Source of the DNA: Bacteroidota bacterium
GTDB taxonomy: Bacteria > Bacteroidota > Bacteroidia > Chitinophagales > BACL12
NCBI GenBank assembly: GCA_029571985.1
Contig: JAKQVC010000223.1
Coordinates: 23,051 to 87,050, forward strand
DNA length: 64,000 bases
Direction: 5' to 3'
Shown here: positions 43,410 through 52,469 of the stretch, in pieces
Position numbering within the stretch: the stretch's first letter is position 1
Layout of the letters: each line of letters opens with the position of its first letter
The notes under the pieces: model-generated
Seen by the model: only the letters and a program-made list of their open reading frames with translations
Told to the model about the DNA's origin: nothing
Databases searched by the model: none
Translations under genes and position numbers: made by a program

Positions 43410-44306
43410 ATGAAGAATGCAACAAAGGCACACCTGTTTGTTCTGGCTGCAAATATCATTTATGGTATTAATTACAGCATAGGCAAAATCGCATTGGCCA
43501 GTATACCGGCTTTTGCGATTGTATGTTTTCGCGTGGTAATTGCAGCACTTATTTTTTGGATATTACATGCTCTGTTTTCAGGAGAAAAAATTGAGCGTAG
43601 TGATCACCGCCAATTATTACCGGCTTCTCTGTTTGGTGTGGTGATTAATCAATTGCTTTTTTTTAAAGGCCTGAGCCTGACATCCGAAATGCATTCGGCT
43701 TTGATTATGATCACCACGCCATTATTAGTGTTGTTGATGGCCTGGATATTATTAAAAGACCGCATCACCCTGCAAAAAACAAGTGGTATCCTACTTGGTG
43801 CAACCGGCGTAGCCTTATTAATAATTTCAGGCACTGCAGATTCGCAATCAACAGCTACGGCATGGGGGGATATCTGTATTATGTTGAATGCCACTTCCTA
43901 CGCCATATTTTTAGTGATAGCGAAACCCTTGATGAAAAAATATCACCCGCTGACCTTAGCGAAGTGGATTTTTATATATGCCATTCCACCTGTTTTAATA
44001 ATAGGCTGGAGCGAATTAAGTCACCTGTCGTTTGCTACTATTCCAACTACTGCCTGGTTAGCCCTGACTGTTGTTGTGTTGGGCGCAACAGTGCTGGCTT
44101 ATTTATTTAATATTTTAGGACTGCAATATGGAAGCCCTACCCTGGTAAGTATTTACATTTATACGCAACCCATCATCGCATCTCTCATCGCACTGATAGC
44201 CGGAAACGAAACTATTACTTGGCAAAAAATTATTTCTGCCCTGTTGGTATTTAGCGGAGTAGCTTTAGTATCTGTGAGAACCGGCGCAACAAAATCTGCC
44301 ACCTGA
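43410..44306 (+). CDS. EamA/DMT-superfamily transporter
   Basis: 298 residues, ten membrane helices as two EamA repeats (LFVLAANIIYGINYSIGK... and ALTVVVLGATVLAYLFNILG...). Pattern typical of drug/metabolite exporters of unknown substrate. The ending GVALVSVRTG is a normal EamA close. Convergent with rnc, 12 bp apart. A second EamA gene lies at 52470. Confidence 0.88.
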   Translation: MKNATKAHLFVLAANIIYGINYSIGKIALASIPAFAIVCFRVVIAALIFWILHALFSGEKIERSDHRQLLPASLFGVVINQLLFFKGLSLTSEMHSALIMITTPLLVLLMAWILLKDRITLQKTSGILLGATGVALLIISGTADSQSTATAWGDICIMLNATSYAIFLVIAKPLMKKYHPLTLAKWIFIYAIPPVLIIGWSELSHLSFATIPTTAWLALTVVVLGATVLAYLFNILGLQYGSPTLVSIYIYTQPIIASLIALIAGNETITWQKIISALLVFSGVALVSVRTGATKSAT

Positions 44307-44318
44307 GGAAAGCAATTA

Positions 44319-45041
44319 TTATTCGTGAATACCCAACTTACGACAAGCTGCTTCACTGGCTTTCTGTTCGGCGCGCTTTTTTGAGTAATCGATATCTTCT
44401 GCGATTAATTCGCTGTTGAAGAGTAAACCCATTTTATACATGCGTTTACCTTTTTGTTCATGCTCTTCCAATAATTCGAATCGCACTTCGTGGCCATTTT
44501 TTTGCGACCATTCGATAATCTTACTTTTGAAATTGACAACCAGGCTTTCCAGTTCATCAATTTCGTAGTGTGGAATTAATATTTTGTGCATGAAAAACTT
44601 AGCTGCCTTTGCATAACCGGTATCCACATAAATGGCGCCTACAAGTGCTTCGAGGGCATTGCCCAGTACATTGCTTTTGGTAAGATCGGTACCACCTTTG
44701 CGCACCTGCATCATTTCGCCGATACCAATTTTCAGGGCTACCCTGTTGAGTTGTTCACGGCTGACAATTTTACTCCGCATTTCAGTAAGGAAACCTTCGG
44801 AGCGAAACGGATATTTTTTAAACAGGAAATCAGCAATAACCAGGTCGATAACGGCATCGCCTAATAATTCGAGGCGTTCATTATTGGCATGTACTGAATT
44901 ATGAATGGAGCTATGCTGAAAGGCAAGGCGGTAAACCGCACAATTCATTGGTATAATACCTGAAATACTTTTCAATTTCCGACAAAAGGCTTTGTCAGCG
45001 CTGAAATACAGGTTATAGAATTTTCTGAGAGCCGGCAGCAA
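44319..45041 (-). CDS. rnc: Ribonuclease III
   Basis: 240 residues. RNase III domain with NERLELLGDAVIDLVIADFLF (signature, metal-binding Glu and Asp) and a second acidic site in NVLGNALEALVGAIYVD. A double-stranded-RNA-binding domain follows (residues ~165-238: NFKSKIIEWSQKNG, KKRAEQKASEAACRKLG). Processes rRNA and structured RNAs. In type II CRISPR systems RNase III also cuts the crRNA-tracrRNA duplex, which is of interest given the array at the right end. Third gene of acpP-fabF-rnc, 8 bp after fabF. Confidence 0.96.
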   Translation of the reverse strand: MLPALRKFYNLYFSADKAFCRKLKSISGIIPMNCAVYRLAFQHSSIHNSVHANNERLELLGDAVIDLVIADFLFKKYPFRSEGFLTEMRSKIVSREQLNRVALKIGIGEMMQVRKGGTDLTKSNVLGNALEALVGAIYVDTGYAKAAKFFMHKILIPHYEIDELESLVVNFKSKIIEWSQKNGHEVRFELLEEHEQKGKRMYKMGLLFNSELIAEDIDYSKKRAEQKASEAACRKLGIHE

Positions 45042-45049
45042 GCGATACG

Positions 45050-46300
45050 TTACTCAACTTTTTTAAATATCACCGAGGCATTGTGGCCGCCGAATCCAAA
45101 AGTGTTGCTGAGCACGGCGTTAAGTTCCCGGCGTTGTGCCGTATTAAAGGTCAAATTGAGTCTGGTATCAAAAACCGGGTCATCTGTAAAGTGATTAATC
45201 GTGGGTGGGATGATTCCGGTGCGGAGGGCCATGATGCTGGCAATAGCCTCAATGGCTCCTGCGGCTCCGAGCAAGTGCCCGGTCATGGATTTTGTAGAGC
45301 TGATATTAAGGGCATAAGCATGCTCGCCAAATACAGCCTGAATAGCTTTTATTTCCTGGGGGTCACCAATTGGTGTAGAAGTACCATGCACGTTAACATA
45401 TTGCAAATCGGTAGCAACCATATTTGAATCGCGCAAAGCGTCTTTCATAACGAGTGTTGCACCAAGTCCATCCGGGTGAGGTGCCGTCATATGATAGGCA
45501 TCCGCACTCATACCGCCACCGCAGTATTCTGCATAAATGGTAGCACCGCGACGAACAGCGTGTTCATATTCTTCAAGAATTAAGGCCCCGGCGCCTTCAC
45601 CTAATACAAATCCATCGCGGTCGAGGTCAAACGGTCGCGACGCTGTTTTAGGGTCATCATTACGCTCGCTGAGGGCTTTCATGGCGTTGAAGCCACCTAC
45701 ACCCGGAGCAGTAACTGCTGCTTCAGAACCACCGGCAACAACCATATCCACTCTTCCGAGACGGATACAATCAGCGGCAATAATTAAAGAATGTGTTGAA
45801 GATGCACAGGCCGAAACCGTAGCAAAATTCACGCCTCTGAATCCATAACGGATAGAAATCATCCCAGCAGCGATGTCGCTGATCATTTTCGGGATGAAGA
45901 ACGGATTGAATTTTGGCGTTCCGTCACCTTTTGCGAAATAGGAAACCTCTTCCTCAAACGTTTTCAAACCGCCAATACCGCTGGCCCAGATAACGCCCAC
46001 CCGGTCAACATCTACCGCAGCAGCGTCGATACGGGCATCTTTCACCGCCTCCTCAACCGCAGCCATAGCATAATGCAGGAAGGGGTCCATTCGGCGGACC
46101 TCTTTTTTATCTATGACAGAGGTGGGATCGAAGTTTTTTACTTCGCAGGCGAAACGGGTTTTGAAGTTGGTAGCGTCAAAACGGGTGATAAAATCAGCAC
46201 CACTTTTGCCTGCTACCAACCCCTCCCAGTACTCCGGCACAGAGTTGCCAATAGGAGTCAACGCTCCTAATCCGGTTACTACAACTCTTCTCAAGGCCAT
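45050..46300 (-). CDS. fabF: 3-oxoacyl-ACP synthase II
   Basis: 416 residues. Elongates acyl-ACP with malonyl-ACP in fatty-acid synthesis. Catalytic Cys165 in TVSACASSTH and the two His in VNVHGTSTPIGD and KSMTGHLLGAAG, as in beta-ketoacyl synthases of the FabF type. The NAVLSNTFGFGGHNASVIF ending is standard. Lies 15 bp after acpP, its substrate carrier, and 8 bp before rnc. Confidence 0.97.
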   Translation of the reverse strand: MALRRVVVTGLGALTPIGNSVPEYWEGLVAGKSGADFITRFDATNFKTRFACEVKNFDPTSVIDKKEVRRMDPFLHYAMAAVEEAVKDARIDAAAVDVDRVGVIWASGIGGLKTFEEEVSYFAKGDGTPKFNPFFIPKMISDIAAGMISIRYGFRGVNFATVSACASSTHSLIIAADCIRLGRVDMVVAGGSEAAVTAPGVGGFNAMKALSERNDDPKTASRPFDLDRDGFVLGEGAGALILEEYEHAVRRGATIYAEYCGGGMSADAYHMTAPHPDGLGATLVMKDALRDSNMVATDLQYVNVHGTSTPIGDPQEIKAIQAVFGEHAYALNISSTKSMTGHLLGAAGAIEAIASIMALRTGIIPPTINHFTDDPVFDTRLNLTFNTAQRRELNAVLSNTFGFGGHNASVIFKKVE

Positions 46301-46315
46301 GAGACGGATCTGAAA

Positions 46316-46552
46316 TTACTTTACGTGTTCTTCGAGGTAAGAAATAGCGTCACCAACTGTAGTGATGCCTTCAGCCTGCTCGTCAGGTATAGAGATATTG
46401 AATTCCTTTTCGAATTCCATGATCAGTTCAACAGTATCCAGTGAATCAGCACCCAAATCGTTGGTAAAGCTGGCTTCAGGAACTACTTCGCTTTCATCAA
46501 CACCAAGCTTGTCAATGATGATCTTTTTTACTTTTTCTGCGATTTCTGACAT
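46316..46552 (-). CDS. acpP: Acyl carrier protein
   Basis: 78 residues, acidic four-helix ACP. Ser37 in [12 protein letters not shown] is the site of the 4'-phosphopantetheine arm. Carries growing acyl chains for FabF, encoded next. First gene of acpP-fabF-rnc. The 5' leader of about 60 nt contains a 12-bp palindrome (46574-46585) nested in a CCACTC...GAGTGG inverted repeat (46571-46599), which could be a regulatory hairpin. Confidence 0.97.
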   Translation of the reverse strand: MSEIAEKVKKIIIDKLGVDESEVVPEASFTNDLGADSLDTVELIMEFEKEFNISIPDEQAEGITTVGDAISYLEEHVK

Positions 46553-46617
46553 TGTATGTAGGTTTTAATGCCACTCGTGCACGAGGCTTTTTTGAGTGGT
46601 TGTTCAAAAATAAAGTG

Positions 46618-46649
46618 CAAAGATAAGCGAATAGGGGTTGATTGTGCAA
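46618..46649 (-). promoter_or_regulatory. Bacteroidota-type promoter for acpP-fabF-rnc
   Basis: Minus-strand TTG (46647-46649), 21-nt spacer, TATCTTTG (46618-46625). Both elements fit the phylum consensus. The divergent IPExxxVDY promoter starts about 30 bp away. Confidence 0.65.
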
Positions 46650-46680
46650 ATTAGTCAACCCTATTATGCACCGACATCCG

Positions 46681-46688
46681 TACCTTTG
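46681..46688 (+). promoter_or_regulatory. TAnnTTTG -7 box before the IPExxxVDY gene
   Basis: TACCTTTG ends seven bases before the ATG at 46696, predicting an extremely short 5' leader. Confidence 0.5.
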
Positions 46689-46695
46689 AGCCTGG

Positions 46696-47136
46696 ATGGC
46701 CAAAAGAAAACTGAAGATCGACCCGGATTTTAACTTCCTGTTGATTGGTGTGGCTACCCCTTTGCAAGACTACAGACTGGCCTGGAACATCAATAAAACC
46801 CTCCATAAAGGCCTCATGCGCGTTGAAGATGTGGTGGTTGTAGATGCCGAAAGTCAGCGCCAGACTAGCTTTTCACGCTACGATTACTTCGAAGAGCTCA
46901 CCAAAAGCCACTTTCACCTCCTCCGGAACCGACAGGGCACCTTCCTGCTCCTGAATGAGGTTAAGGAGATGGACTACCTCCTCGTGGTTAAAGGAGAATA
47001 CTATATGGGGAGATCGGTGGGAATGTTGAAAAAACTTCGACAAATCGAGTCAGTTCAGGCTGTTGTATCCATCCCGCTGGCTTCAATCCGTTCAAAACAT
47101 AACCTTATTCTGGATACCCCTGCAACAGATATTTAA
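46696..47136 (+). CDS. IPExxxVDY family protein
   Basis: 146 residues. Begins KLKIDPDFNFLLIGVATPLQDYRLAW and carries LLNEVKEMDYLLVVKG, the variant here of the IPExxxVDY motif that defines this Bacteroidota-restricted family. No signal peptide or membrane helix. Function unknown. It precedes pyk by 34 bp, and homologues are often found beside pyk (family recollection), suggesting co-transcription. Confidence 0.82.
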   Translation: MAKRKLKIDPDFNFLLIGVATPLQDYRLAWNINKTLHKGLMRVEDVVVVDAESQRQTSFSRYDYFEELTKSHFHLLRNRQGTFLLLNEVKEMDYLLVVKGEYYMGRSVGMLKKLRQIESVQAVVSIPLASIRSKHNLILDTPATDI

Positions 47137-47170
47137 TGAACTTTACAGCCGTTTCGGCATATATATAATT

Positions 47171-48598
47171 ATGAAAAGAGGACATAACAAGACAAAGATC
47201 ATTGCCACATTAGGACCCGTAAGCAACAGTTACGACATGATTAAGAAATTAATCCATGCCGGTGTCGACGTGTTTCGACTCAATTTCAGTCACGGATCGC
47301 ATGAAGTGCACAAAGAAACAATTGCCCTGATCAAACAGGCCAATCGCGAACTGAATACGCATGTGAGCATTTTAGCCGATTTACAAGGACCGAAAATCAG
47401 ATTAGGAGAAGTATTACCCTTAACTGTATTAAAAGAAGGTGATATTTTTAAGTTCACCACCAATCCCGGTATTGGCACAAACGAAATAGCCTATATCACC
47501 TATCCGAATTTCCCCAAAGATGTAAAAGCAGGTGAAACCGTTTTAATTGATGATGGTAAAATCGAACTGAAAGTATTAGAAACCAATCGCAAAGACACCG
47601 TGGTAACACGTGTCATTTTTGGCGGACCAATTTCTTCTAAAAAAGGTGTTAACCTGCCCGATACACAGGTATCTATTCCTTCGCTGACCGAAAAAGATCA
47701 TGCAGATTTAATGTTCGCTTTGCAGGAAGGTGTAAACTGGGTGGCGCTTTCTTTTGTGCGTAAAGCTGAAGATATTATTCACTTAAAAAATATCATCCGC
47801 CATCATGGCTATCATGCCCGCGTAATTGCGAAAATTGAAAAGCCGGAAGCACTGCGGAATATTGATGATATTATTGATGCTACAGATGCCATCATGGTAG
47901 CACGTGGCGACCTTGGTGTTGAAATGCCGGTTGAAATAGTACCTTTTACACAAAAGGAACTGTGTATTAAATGTCTGGCTAATTCTACACCTGTCATTAT
48001 TGCCACACAGATGATGGAAAGTATGATTGAAAATCCGCATCCAACACGCGCTGAAGTAACAGATGTGGCCAATGCTGTTTTAGATGGTGCCGATTGTGTG
48101 ATGCTCAGCGGTGAAACAGCTGCCGGAAAATATCCGGAAAAAGTTATTCAGACAATGGTGCGCATTATTGAACAGGCCGAAAAAGACCCCAAAATTTACG
48201 ACCGTCGAAATGTGCCGGATAAGCGCTCTAAAACCTATTTGAGCGATGCCATTTGTTTTAACGCATCTAATATGGCCGGAGAAGTGCATGCCGCTGCCAT
48301 CATGGGAATGACAAAAACAGGTTATACCGCATTTATGGTGAGCAGCTGCCGGCCAAGGGCAAATATTTACATCTTTACGAATAATCCGGAAGTGGTAAAT
48401 ATTTTAAATTTATTGTGGGGAGTTGAGGCCTTTTTCTATGATGGGATGAGAGGAACGAATAATACTTTCAAGGAAGTGCAACAACATTTAGTAGACAGCG
48501 GACATCTAAAAAAAGGCGATGTGGTCATCAACATTGGCACCATGCCGGTTAAAGAAATGGCCCGCACCAACACATTAAAAATTTCTCAAATCGTGTAG
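47171..48598 (+). CDS. pyk: Pyruvate kinase
   Basis: 475 residues from ATG 47171. Transfers phosphate from phosphoenolpyruvate to ADP. Motifs: TKIIATLGPVSNSYDM, GVDVFRLNFSHGSHEVH, LADLQGPKIRLGE, the active-site region RVIAKIEKPEALRNIDDIID, MVARGDLGVEMP, and ATQMMESMIENPHPTRAEVTDVANAVLDG. The last ~110 residues are a C-terminal allosteric domain. An in-frame upstream extension from 47063 overlaps the IPExxxVDY gene and is rejected. Confidence 0.96.
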   Translation: MKRGHNKTKIIATLGPVSNSYDMIKKLIHAGVDVFRLNFSHGSHEVHKETIALIKQANRELNTHVSILADLQGPKIRLGEVLPLTVLKEGDIFKFTTNPGIGTNEIAYITYPNFPKDVKAGETVLIDDGKIELKVLETNRKDTVVTRVIFGGPISSKKGVNLPDTQVSIPSLTEKDHADLMFALQEGVNWVALSFVRKAEDIIHLKNIIRHHGYHARVIAKIEKPEALRNIDDIIDATDAIMVARGDLGVEMPVEIVPFTQKELCIKCLANSTPVIIATQMMESMIENPHPTRAEVTDVANAVLDGADCVMLSGETAAGKYPEKVIQTMVRIIEQAEKDPKIYDRRNVPDKRSKTYLSDAICFNASNMAGEVHAAAIMGMTKTGYTAFMVSSCRPRANIYIFTNNPEVVNILNLLWGVEAFFYDGMRGTNNTFKEVQQHLVDSGHLKKGDVVINIGTMPVKEMARTNTLKISQIV

Positions 48599-48679
48599 AA
48601 ATTCACGAGGCAGGAAGACGGTAAGGCGGTAAGTTGAGGGAAGTTATTTATAATAAAACAATTTTTTTCTGAATTGGAG

Positions 48680-48811
48680 GGTAGTGAGTAGTGGGTAGTG
48701 AGTAGTGGGACTAATACAAAAATGCAATTCGACTTTGTCGAATATTGAATACAACTAACCGACGAAGTCAAACTGGGCGGTCTCACTACCCAATACTCAC
48801 TACTCACTACC
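48680..48811. repeat. 132-bp palindromic intergenic element, copy B
   Basis: Same architecture as 6367-6499: terminal inverted repeats 48680-48711 and 48780-48811 (four mismatches in 32), and interior TTCGACTTTGTCGAA followed by CGACGAAGTC. More diverged than copy A, with some changes on both arms. Lies between pyk and the pterin dehydratase gene, both on the plus strand. Confidence 0.85.
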
Positions 48812-48862
48812 AGCCATTAAAAAAGAGTAATCAATATCTTTATCAAAAAGCAAAATCAAACC

Positions 48863-49093
48863 ATGTGGACAGAAGAAAATAATCAACTCCATAAATCCTT
48901 CACCTTCAAAAATTTCTCTGAAGCTTTTGCATTTATGACACGTGTTGCCATCTTGGCTGAACAGCATAATCATCATCCCTACTGGACCAATGTGTGGAAT
49001 AAAGTAGATATTTATCTCAACACCCACGATGCAGGCAATATCGTAACAGAAAAAGACCATGCCTTGGCACGTGCGATTGATGCTTTGTTGTAA
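48863..49093 (+). CDS. 4a-hydroxytetrahydrobiopterin dehydratase (PCD/DCoH)
   Basis: 76 residues, a single PCD domain. The motif [20 protein letters not shown] followed by [13 protein letters not shown] fits the family active site (E.H.HHP......W...V...L.TH...G.T..D). The enzyme dehydrates 4a-hydroxytetrahydrobiopterin so it can be recycled after pterin-dependent hydroxylations. No phenylalanine hydroxylase is adjacent; the AGMO-like monooxygenase in this window is a pterin user in animals. A TATCTTTA box lies at 48835-48842. Confidence 0.9.
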   Translation: MWTEENNQLHKSFTFKNFSEAFAFMTRVAILAEQHNHHPYWTNVWNKVDIYLNTHDAGNIVTEKDHALARAIDALL

Positions 49094-49114
49094 AATTCTC
49101 TTTAATTTGCGGGC

Positions 49115-51232
49115 ATGAAATACGAGCAGGACGAACAGCACCGGTTAATAGCGCTTACCGAACAATTGGTGAAAACGCTGGCTGATATGCCTGCCCATCA
49201 GGACGCCGCCCGCGATGTAGTTGACGATTTAAAGCAGGTATTGCATTTCCACGATTGGAAATACTATGTTGACGCCAAACCGGTTATCCGCGATATTGAT
49301 TACGACCTCCTGTTTAAAAAATTACAGTTACTCGAAAAAACATATCCGGCCTTATTAACCGAGGACTCTCCTACCCAACGTGTAGCACGAACCTTAAGTG
49401 AAGAATTCCCCACTGTTTCGCACTCGGTGCCGATGCTGAGTCTGGAAAACAGTTATGATGAAAACGATTTGCAGACTTTTGATAAACGTGTACGTGAATT
49501 AACACAAACACCTGCAATAGAATATTGCGTCGAACCAAAATTTGACGGTTCTTCCATTGCCGTGATTTATGAAAATGATTTATTAGTGCGCGCAGCAACA
49601 CGTGGTGATGGCACACAGGGTGATGAAATTACCATCAACGCAAAACGCATGCGCTCGCTTCCGTTAAAGGCAGCATTTTCGAAATATGGCATACACCGCG
49701 TCGAACTCAGGGGAGAAGTGGTTATTAATAAAGAAACATTCGCCAAAATAAATGAGAAGCGGGAGGCAGAAGGTTTGCAAATTCTTCAAAACCCACGCAA
49801 CTCAGCCGCCGGTGCATTGCGTGTAAAAGATTCTGATGAAGTCGTAAAACGCGGACTCGAAGCCTTTATGTATCATATTGCGTATGCTGTGGATTCAGAT
49901 GGTCGTGATGTTTTAGGTACTGTGTTAGAAAAGCACTATAACAATATCGAAATGCTCGGAAAACTAGGCTTTAAAATTCCGGGTGCTGAAAAAAAGAAAT
50001 GTGACACGATTGCAGAAGTGCACAGCTTTATACAACAATGGGAAGAAGCACGCGACCAATACACCTACGAAATTGATGGTATGGTGATTAAGGTGAATGA
50101 TATAGCACAACAACGTTTATGTGGTGCAACATCCCACCATCCCCGCTGGGCAATTGCATTTAAATTTAAAGCGCGCGAACAGGAAACTGAATTACTCGAA
50201 GTTGATTATCAGGTTGGCAGAACCGGAGCCATAACTCCCGTAGCAAAAGTGCGCACCGTTTATATTGGAGGTGTAAATGTTTCTTCCATCTCTTTACACA
50301 ATGAAGATATTATCAATGAAAAAGATATTCATCTGCATGACATCGTTGTAGTGCAAAGAGCCGGAGATGTAATTCCTTATATTGATCGTGTTGTATTGTC
50401 GAAACGCGACCAAAACAAAGTTCGCAAAATCCATTTTCCGAAAACCTGTCCTTCGTGCAACGCGCCAATCACCAAACCAGAAGGCGAGGCCGTTTATAGA
50501 TGCAATAATCCCGATTGTCCGGCACAGGCAGAAGAACGTTTAATTCATTTTGTGAGCAAGGATGCCATGGATATCGATGGCTGTGGCAGAGAAACGATTA
50601 TTGAATTGTACGCCAACGGCATCGTGCACAATATTCCGGAGCTATACACCCTCCATGCCGAACAACTTGCCGGTTGGGAAGGATGGAAAGATAAAAGCAT
50701 TAATAAACTGGTGGATGGCATTGCCGCCAGTAAACAACAACCTTTGTGGCGACTGCTCAATGGTTTTGGCATCAGGCATGTGGGCACACAAACTGCCAAG
50801 GATCTGGTGCGTAGTCTGAACAACCTGAAAGAACTACTCGACTGGGATATGGATCATTTCCAATCAGTAGAAGGTATCGGTCCGAAAGTAGCTGAAAGCC
50901 TGTATCAGTTTTTCCAAAATCCGGTTAATCGCGATATGATTAGCACTTTGGAAGGTTACGGGTTGAATCTGAAGAATGAAAAAACCGCTTCCGGTCCCGG
51001 AAAACTTGGCAATAAAACCTTCCTGTTTACAGGCTCTCTTACCCGTTTTACCCGGGATGAGGCCAAAGAACTGGTCGAAAACAATGGCGGAAAACTGATT
51101 TCTTCGGTGTCGAAAAACCTCAATTTCCTGGTTGCCGGGGAGGCAGCCGGGTCGAAACTGGACAAAGCAAAAGCGCTCGGAACCGTTGAAATCATTGACG
51201 AAGACACATTCCTGAAGATGCTGGAAGACTAA
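49115..51232 (+). CDS. ligA: NAD-dependent DNA ligase
   Basis: 705 residues. Order: Ia-like region and adenylation domain with catalytic Lys142 in EPKFDGSSIAV, OB fold (GRTGAITPVAKVRT), four-Cys zinc finger (CPSCNAPIT ... CNNPDCPAQ), helix-hairpin-helix repeats, and a C-terminal BRCT domain (NKTFLFTGSLTRFTRDEAKE). Seals nicks in replication and repair. The first ~25 residues before the usual LigA start are a modest extension. Confidence 0.96.
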   Translation: MKYEQDEQHRLIALTEQLVKTLADMPAHQDAARDVVDDLKQVLHFHDWKYYVDAKPVIRDIDYDLLFKKLQLLEKTYPALLTEDSPTQRVARTLSEEFPTVSHSVPMLSLENSYDENDLQTFDKRVRELTQTPAIEYCVEPKFDGSSIAVIYENDLLVRAATRGDGTQGDEITINAKRMRSLPLKAAFSKYGIHRVELRGEVVINKETFAKINEKREAEGLQILQNPRNSAAGALRVKDSDEVVKRGLEAFMYHIAYAVDSDGRDVLGTVLEKHYNNIEMLGKLGFKIPGAEKKKCDTIAEVHSFIQQWEEARDQYTYEIDGMVIKVNDIAQQRLCGATSHHPRWAIAFKFKAREQETELLEVDYQVGRTGAITPVAKVRTVYIGGVNVSSISLHNEDIINEKDIHLHDIVVVQRAGDVIPYIDRVVLSKRDQNKVRKIHFPKTCPSCNAPITKPEGEAVYRCNNPDCPAQAEERLIHFVSKDAMDIDGCGRETIIELYANGIVHNIPELYTLHAEQLAGWEGWKDKSINKLVDGIAASKQQPLWRLLNGFGIRHVGTQTAKDLVRSLNNLKELLDWDMDHFQSVEGIGPKVAESLYQFFQNPVNRDMISTLEGYGLNLKNEKTASGPGKLGNKTFLFTGSLTRFTRDEAKELVENNGGKLISSVSKNLNFLVAGEAAGSKLDKAKALGTVEIIDEDTFLKMLED

Positions 51233-51318
51233 CCCTTCGGTCAAAATCAGGCAAATCTCATGCTGAAGGGCTGTTTAGGTTAAAAAACCCTTTAAAATCG
51301 GGTTGTAATCCATTTTTT

Positions 51319-51349
51319 TTGGAATTTTCCACAAACCGACCTATATTTG
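51319..51349 (+). promoter_or_regulatory. Bacteroidota-type promoter for rpsT
   Basis: TTG (51319-51321, within a TTTTTG run), 20-nt spacer, TATATTTG (51342-51349). The predicted leader to the rpsT ATG is about 25-30 nt. Confidence 0.7.
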
Positions 51350-51380
51350 CACTCCATTTTAAAAACTAAGTCGAACAACA

Positions 51381-51632
51381 ATGGCACATCATAAGGCCGC
51401 TCAAAAGTCAATCCGCCAGTCGGAAAAACGCAACGAAGCTAACCGCTATTATGGCAAAACCACGCGTAATGCCATCCGTAAACTCCGTGCTCTTACAGAT
51501 CAGAAAGAGGCAGATAAAATGTTGCCTGAGGTAGTTTCTATGATCGACAAACTGGCGAAACGCAATGTCATTCACAAAAACAAAGCAGCAAACCTGAAAT
51601 CATCTCTGATGAAGAAGGCTGTTGCCAAGTAA
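51381..51632 (+). CDS. rpsT: 30S ribosomal protein S20
   Basis: 83 residues, basic and helical: [20 protein letters not shown] and the [12 protein letters not shown] stretch are typical of S20, which binds 16S rRNA and helps early 30S assembly. Monocistronic, with its own promoter and intrinsic terminator. Confidence 0.96.
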   Translation: MAHHKAAQKSIRQSEKRNEANRYYGKTTRNAIRKLRALTDQKEADKMLPEVVSMIDKLAKRNVIHKNKAANLKSSLMKKAVAK

Positions 51633-51654
51633 TTCAAACGCATATTTCTTGAAA

Positions 51655-51684
51655 GAACCCGGCTTTTTAGTCGGGTTTTTTTAT
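51655..51684 (+). terminator. Intrinsic terminator after rpsT
   Basis: A 9-bp stem (AACCCGGCT pairing with AGTCGGGTT, one G-T pair) with a TTTT loop, followed by a run of T broken once by A. Confidence 0.8.
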
Positions 51685-51716
51685 TTTTGAGGTGGGGAGG
51701 TGCTGTATGAACGGTG

Positions 51717-52412
51717 ATGGAAACTTCAATGAATTATACCCTTAAAACCCTCGCAGAGGAAGACCGCCCGCGTGAAAAACTTATCGCAAAGGGCAGGCAA
51801 AGCTTATCAAACGCAGAATTACTCGCCATCCTCATCGGCAGCGGTAATGCCCGCGAAACTGCTGTAGAACTCTCTACCCGCATCCTCAGCCATTTTCAAA
51901 ACGACCTGCACAGCCTCGGCAAATTACAGGTTGCCGACCTGACAGCTTTTCATGGTGTTGGAACGGCCAAGGCGGTTAGTATCATCGCGGCCCTCGAATT
52001 AGGCAGACGCAGAAATCTGAGTGAAGCTGCACTGAAAGTAATCGTTCGGTCGAGTAAAGACATTTTTGACCATATCCAACCCTTACTTGGCGATTTACAA
52101 CATGAAGAGTTCTGGGTGATTTATCTCAATAAGGGCAATCGAATTATCGACAAGGAACGCATCAGCTCAGGTGGTGTTGCCGGAACCGTTGTTGATGTGA
52201 AAATCATCCTGAAAAATGCACTTCAAAAATTAGCCTCAGGCATTATTCTCGCGCATAACCATCCCAGCGGAAATTTGCAGCCAAGTGATGCCGATATCAG
52301 TGTAACGAAAAAATTAAAGGAAGCCGCCAAACTGATGGAAATGCATATTCTAGATCATATAATAGTGGGTGAGGCCGATTATTACAGCTTTGCCGATAAT
52401 GGCATAATATAA
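51717..52412 (+). CDS. radC: RadC family (JAB/MPN) protein
   Basis: 231 residues. N-terminal UPF0758 helix-hairpin-helix region (EDRPREKLIAKGRQSLSNAELLAI, DLTAFHGVGTAKAVSIIAALELG) and a JAMM/MPN domain with GIILAHNHPSGNLQPSDAD, which binds zinc. Despite the historic name a DNA-repair role is not established. Start 51717 gives an N-terminus of the usual length before EDRPREK; ATG 51729 is also possible. Monocistronic. Confidence 0.92.
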   Translation: METSMNYTLKTLAEEDRPREKLIAKGRQSLSNAELLAILIGSGNARETAVELSTRILSHFQNDLHSLGKLQVADLTAFHGVGTAKAVSIIAALELGRRRNLSEAALKVIVRSSKDIFDHIQPLLGDLQHEEFWVIYLNKGNRIIDKERISSGGVAGTVVDVKIILKNALQKLASGIILAHNHPSGNLQPSDADISVTKKLKEAAKLMEMHILDHIIVGEADYYSFADNGII

Positions 52413-52457
52413 CCGGCTACGCATGCTCTACCAATCGGCAGGCTGTTGCAAATCAGC

Positions 52458-52465
52458 TACCTTTG
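52458..52465 (+). promoter_or_regulatory. TAnnTTTG -7 box before the second EamA gene
   Basis: TACCTTTG ends four bases before the ATG at 52470; a near-leaderless transcript is predicted. The box helps select 52470 over the in-frame TTG at 52446. Confidence 0.5.
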
Positions 52466-52469
52466 TCGC

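Noticed and set aside
47063..47170. In-frame N-terminal extension of pyruvate kinase
   Set aside because: Overlaps the IPExxxVDY gene; homologues start at the MKRGHNKTK position.
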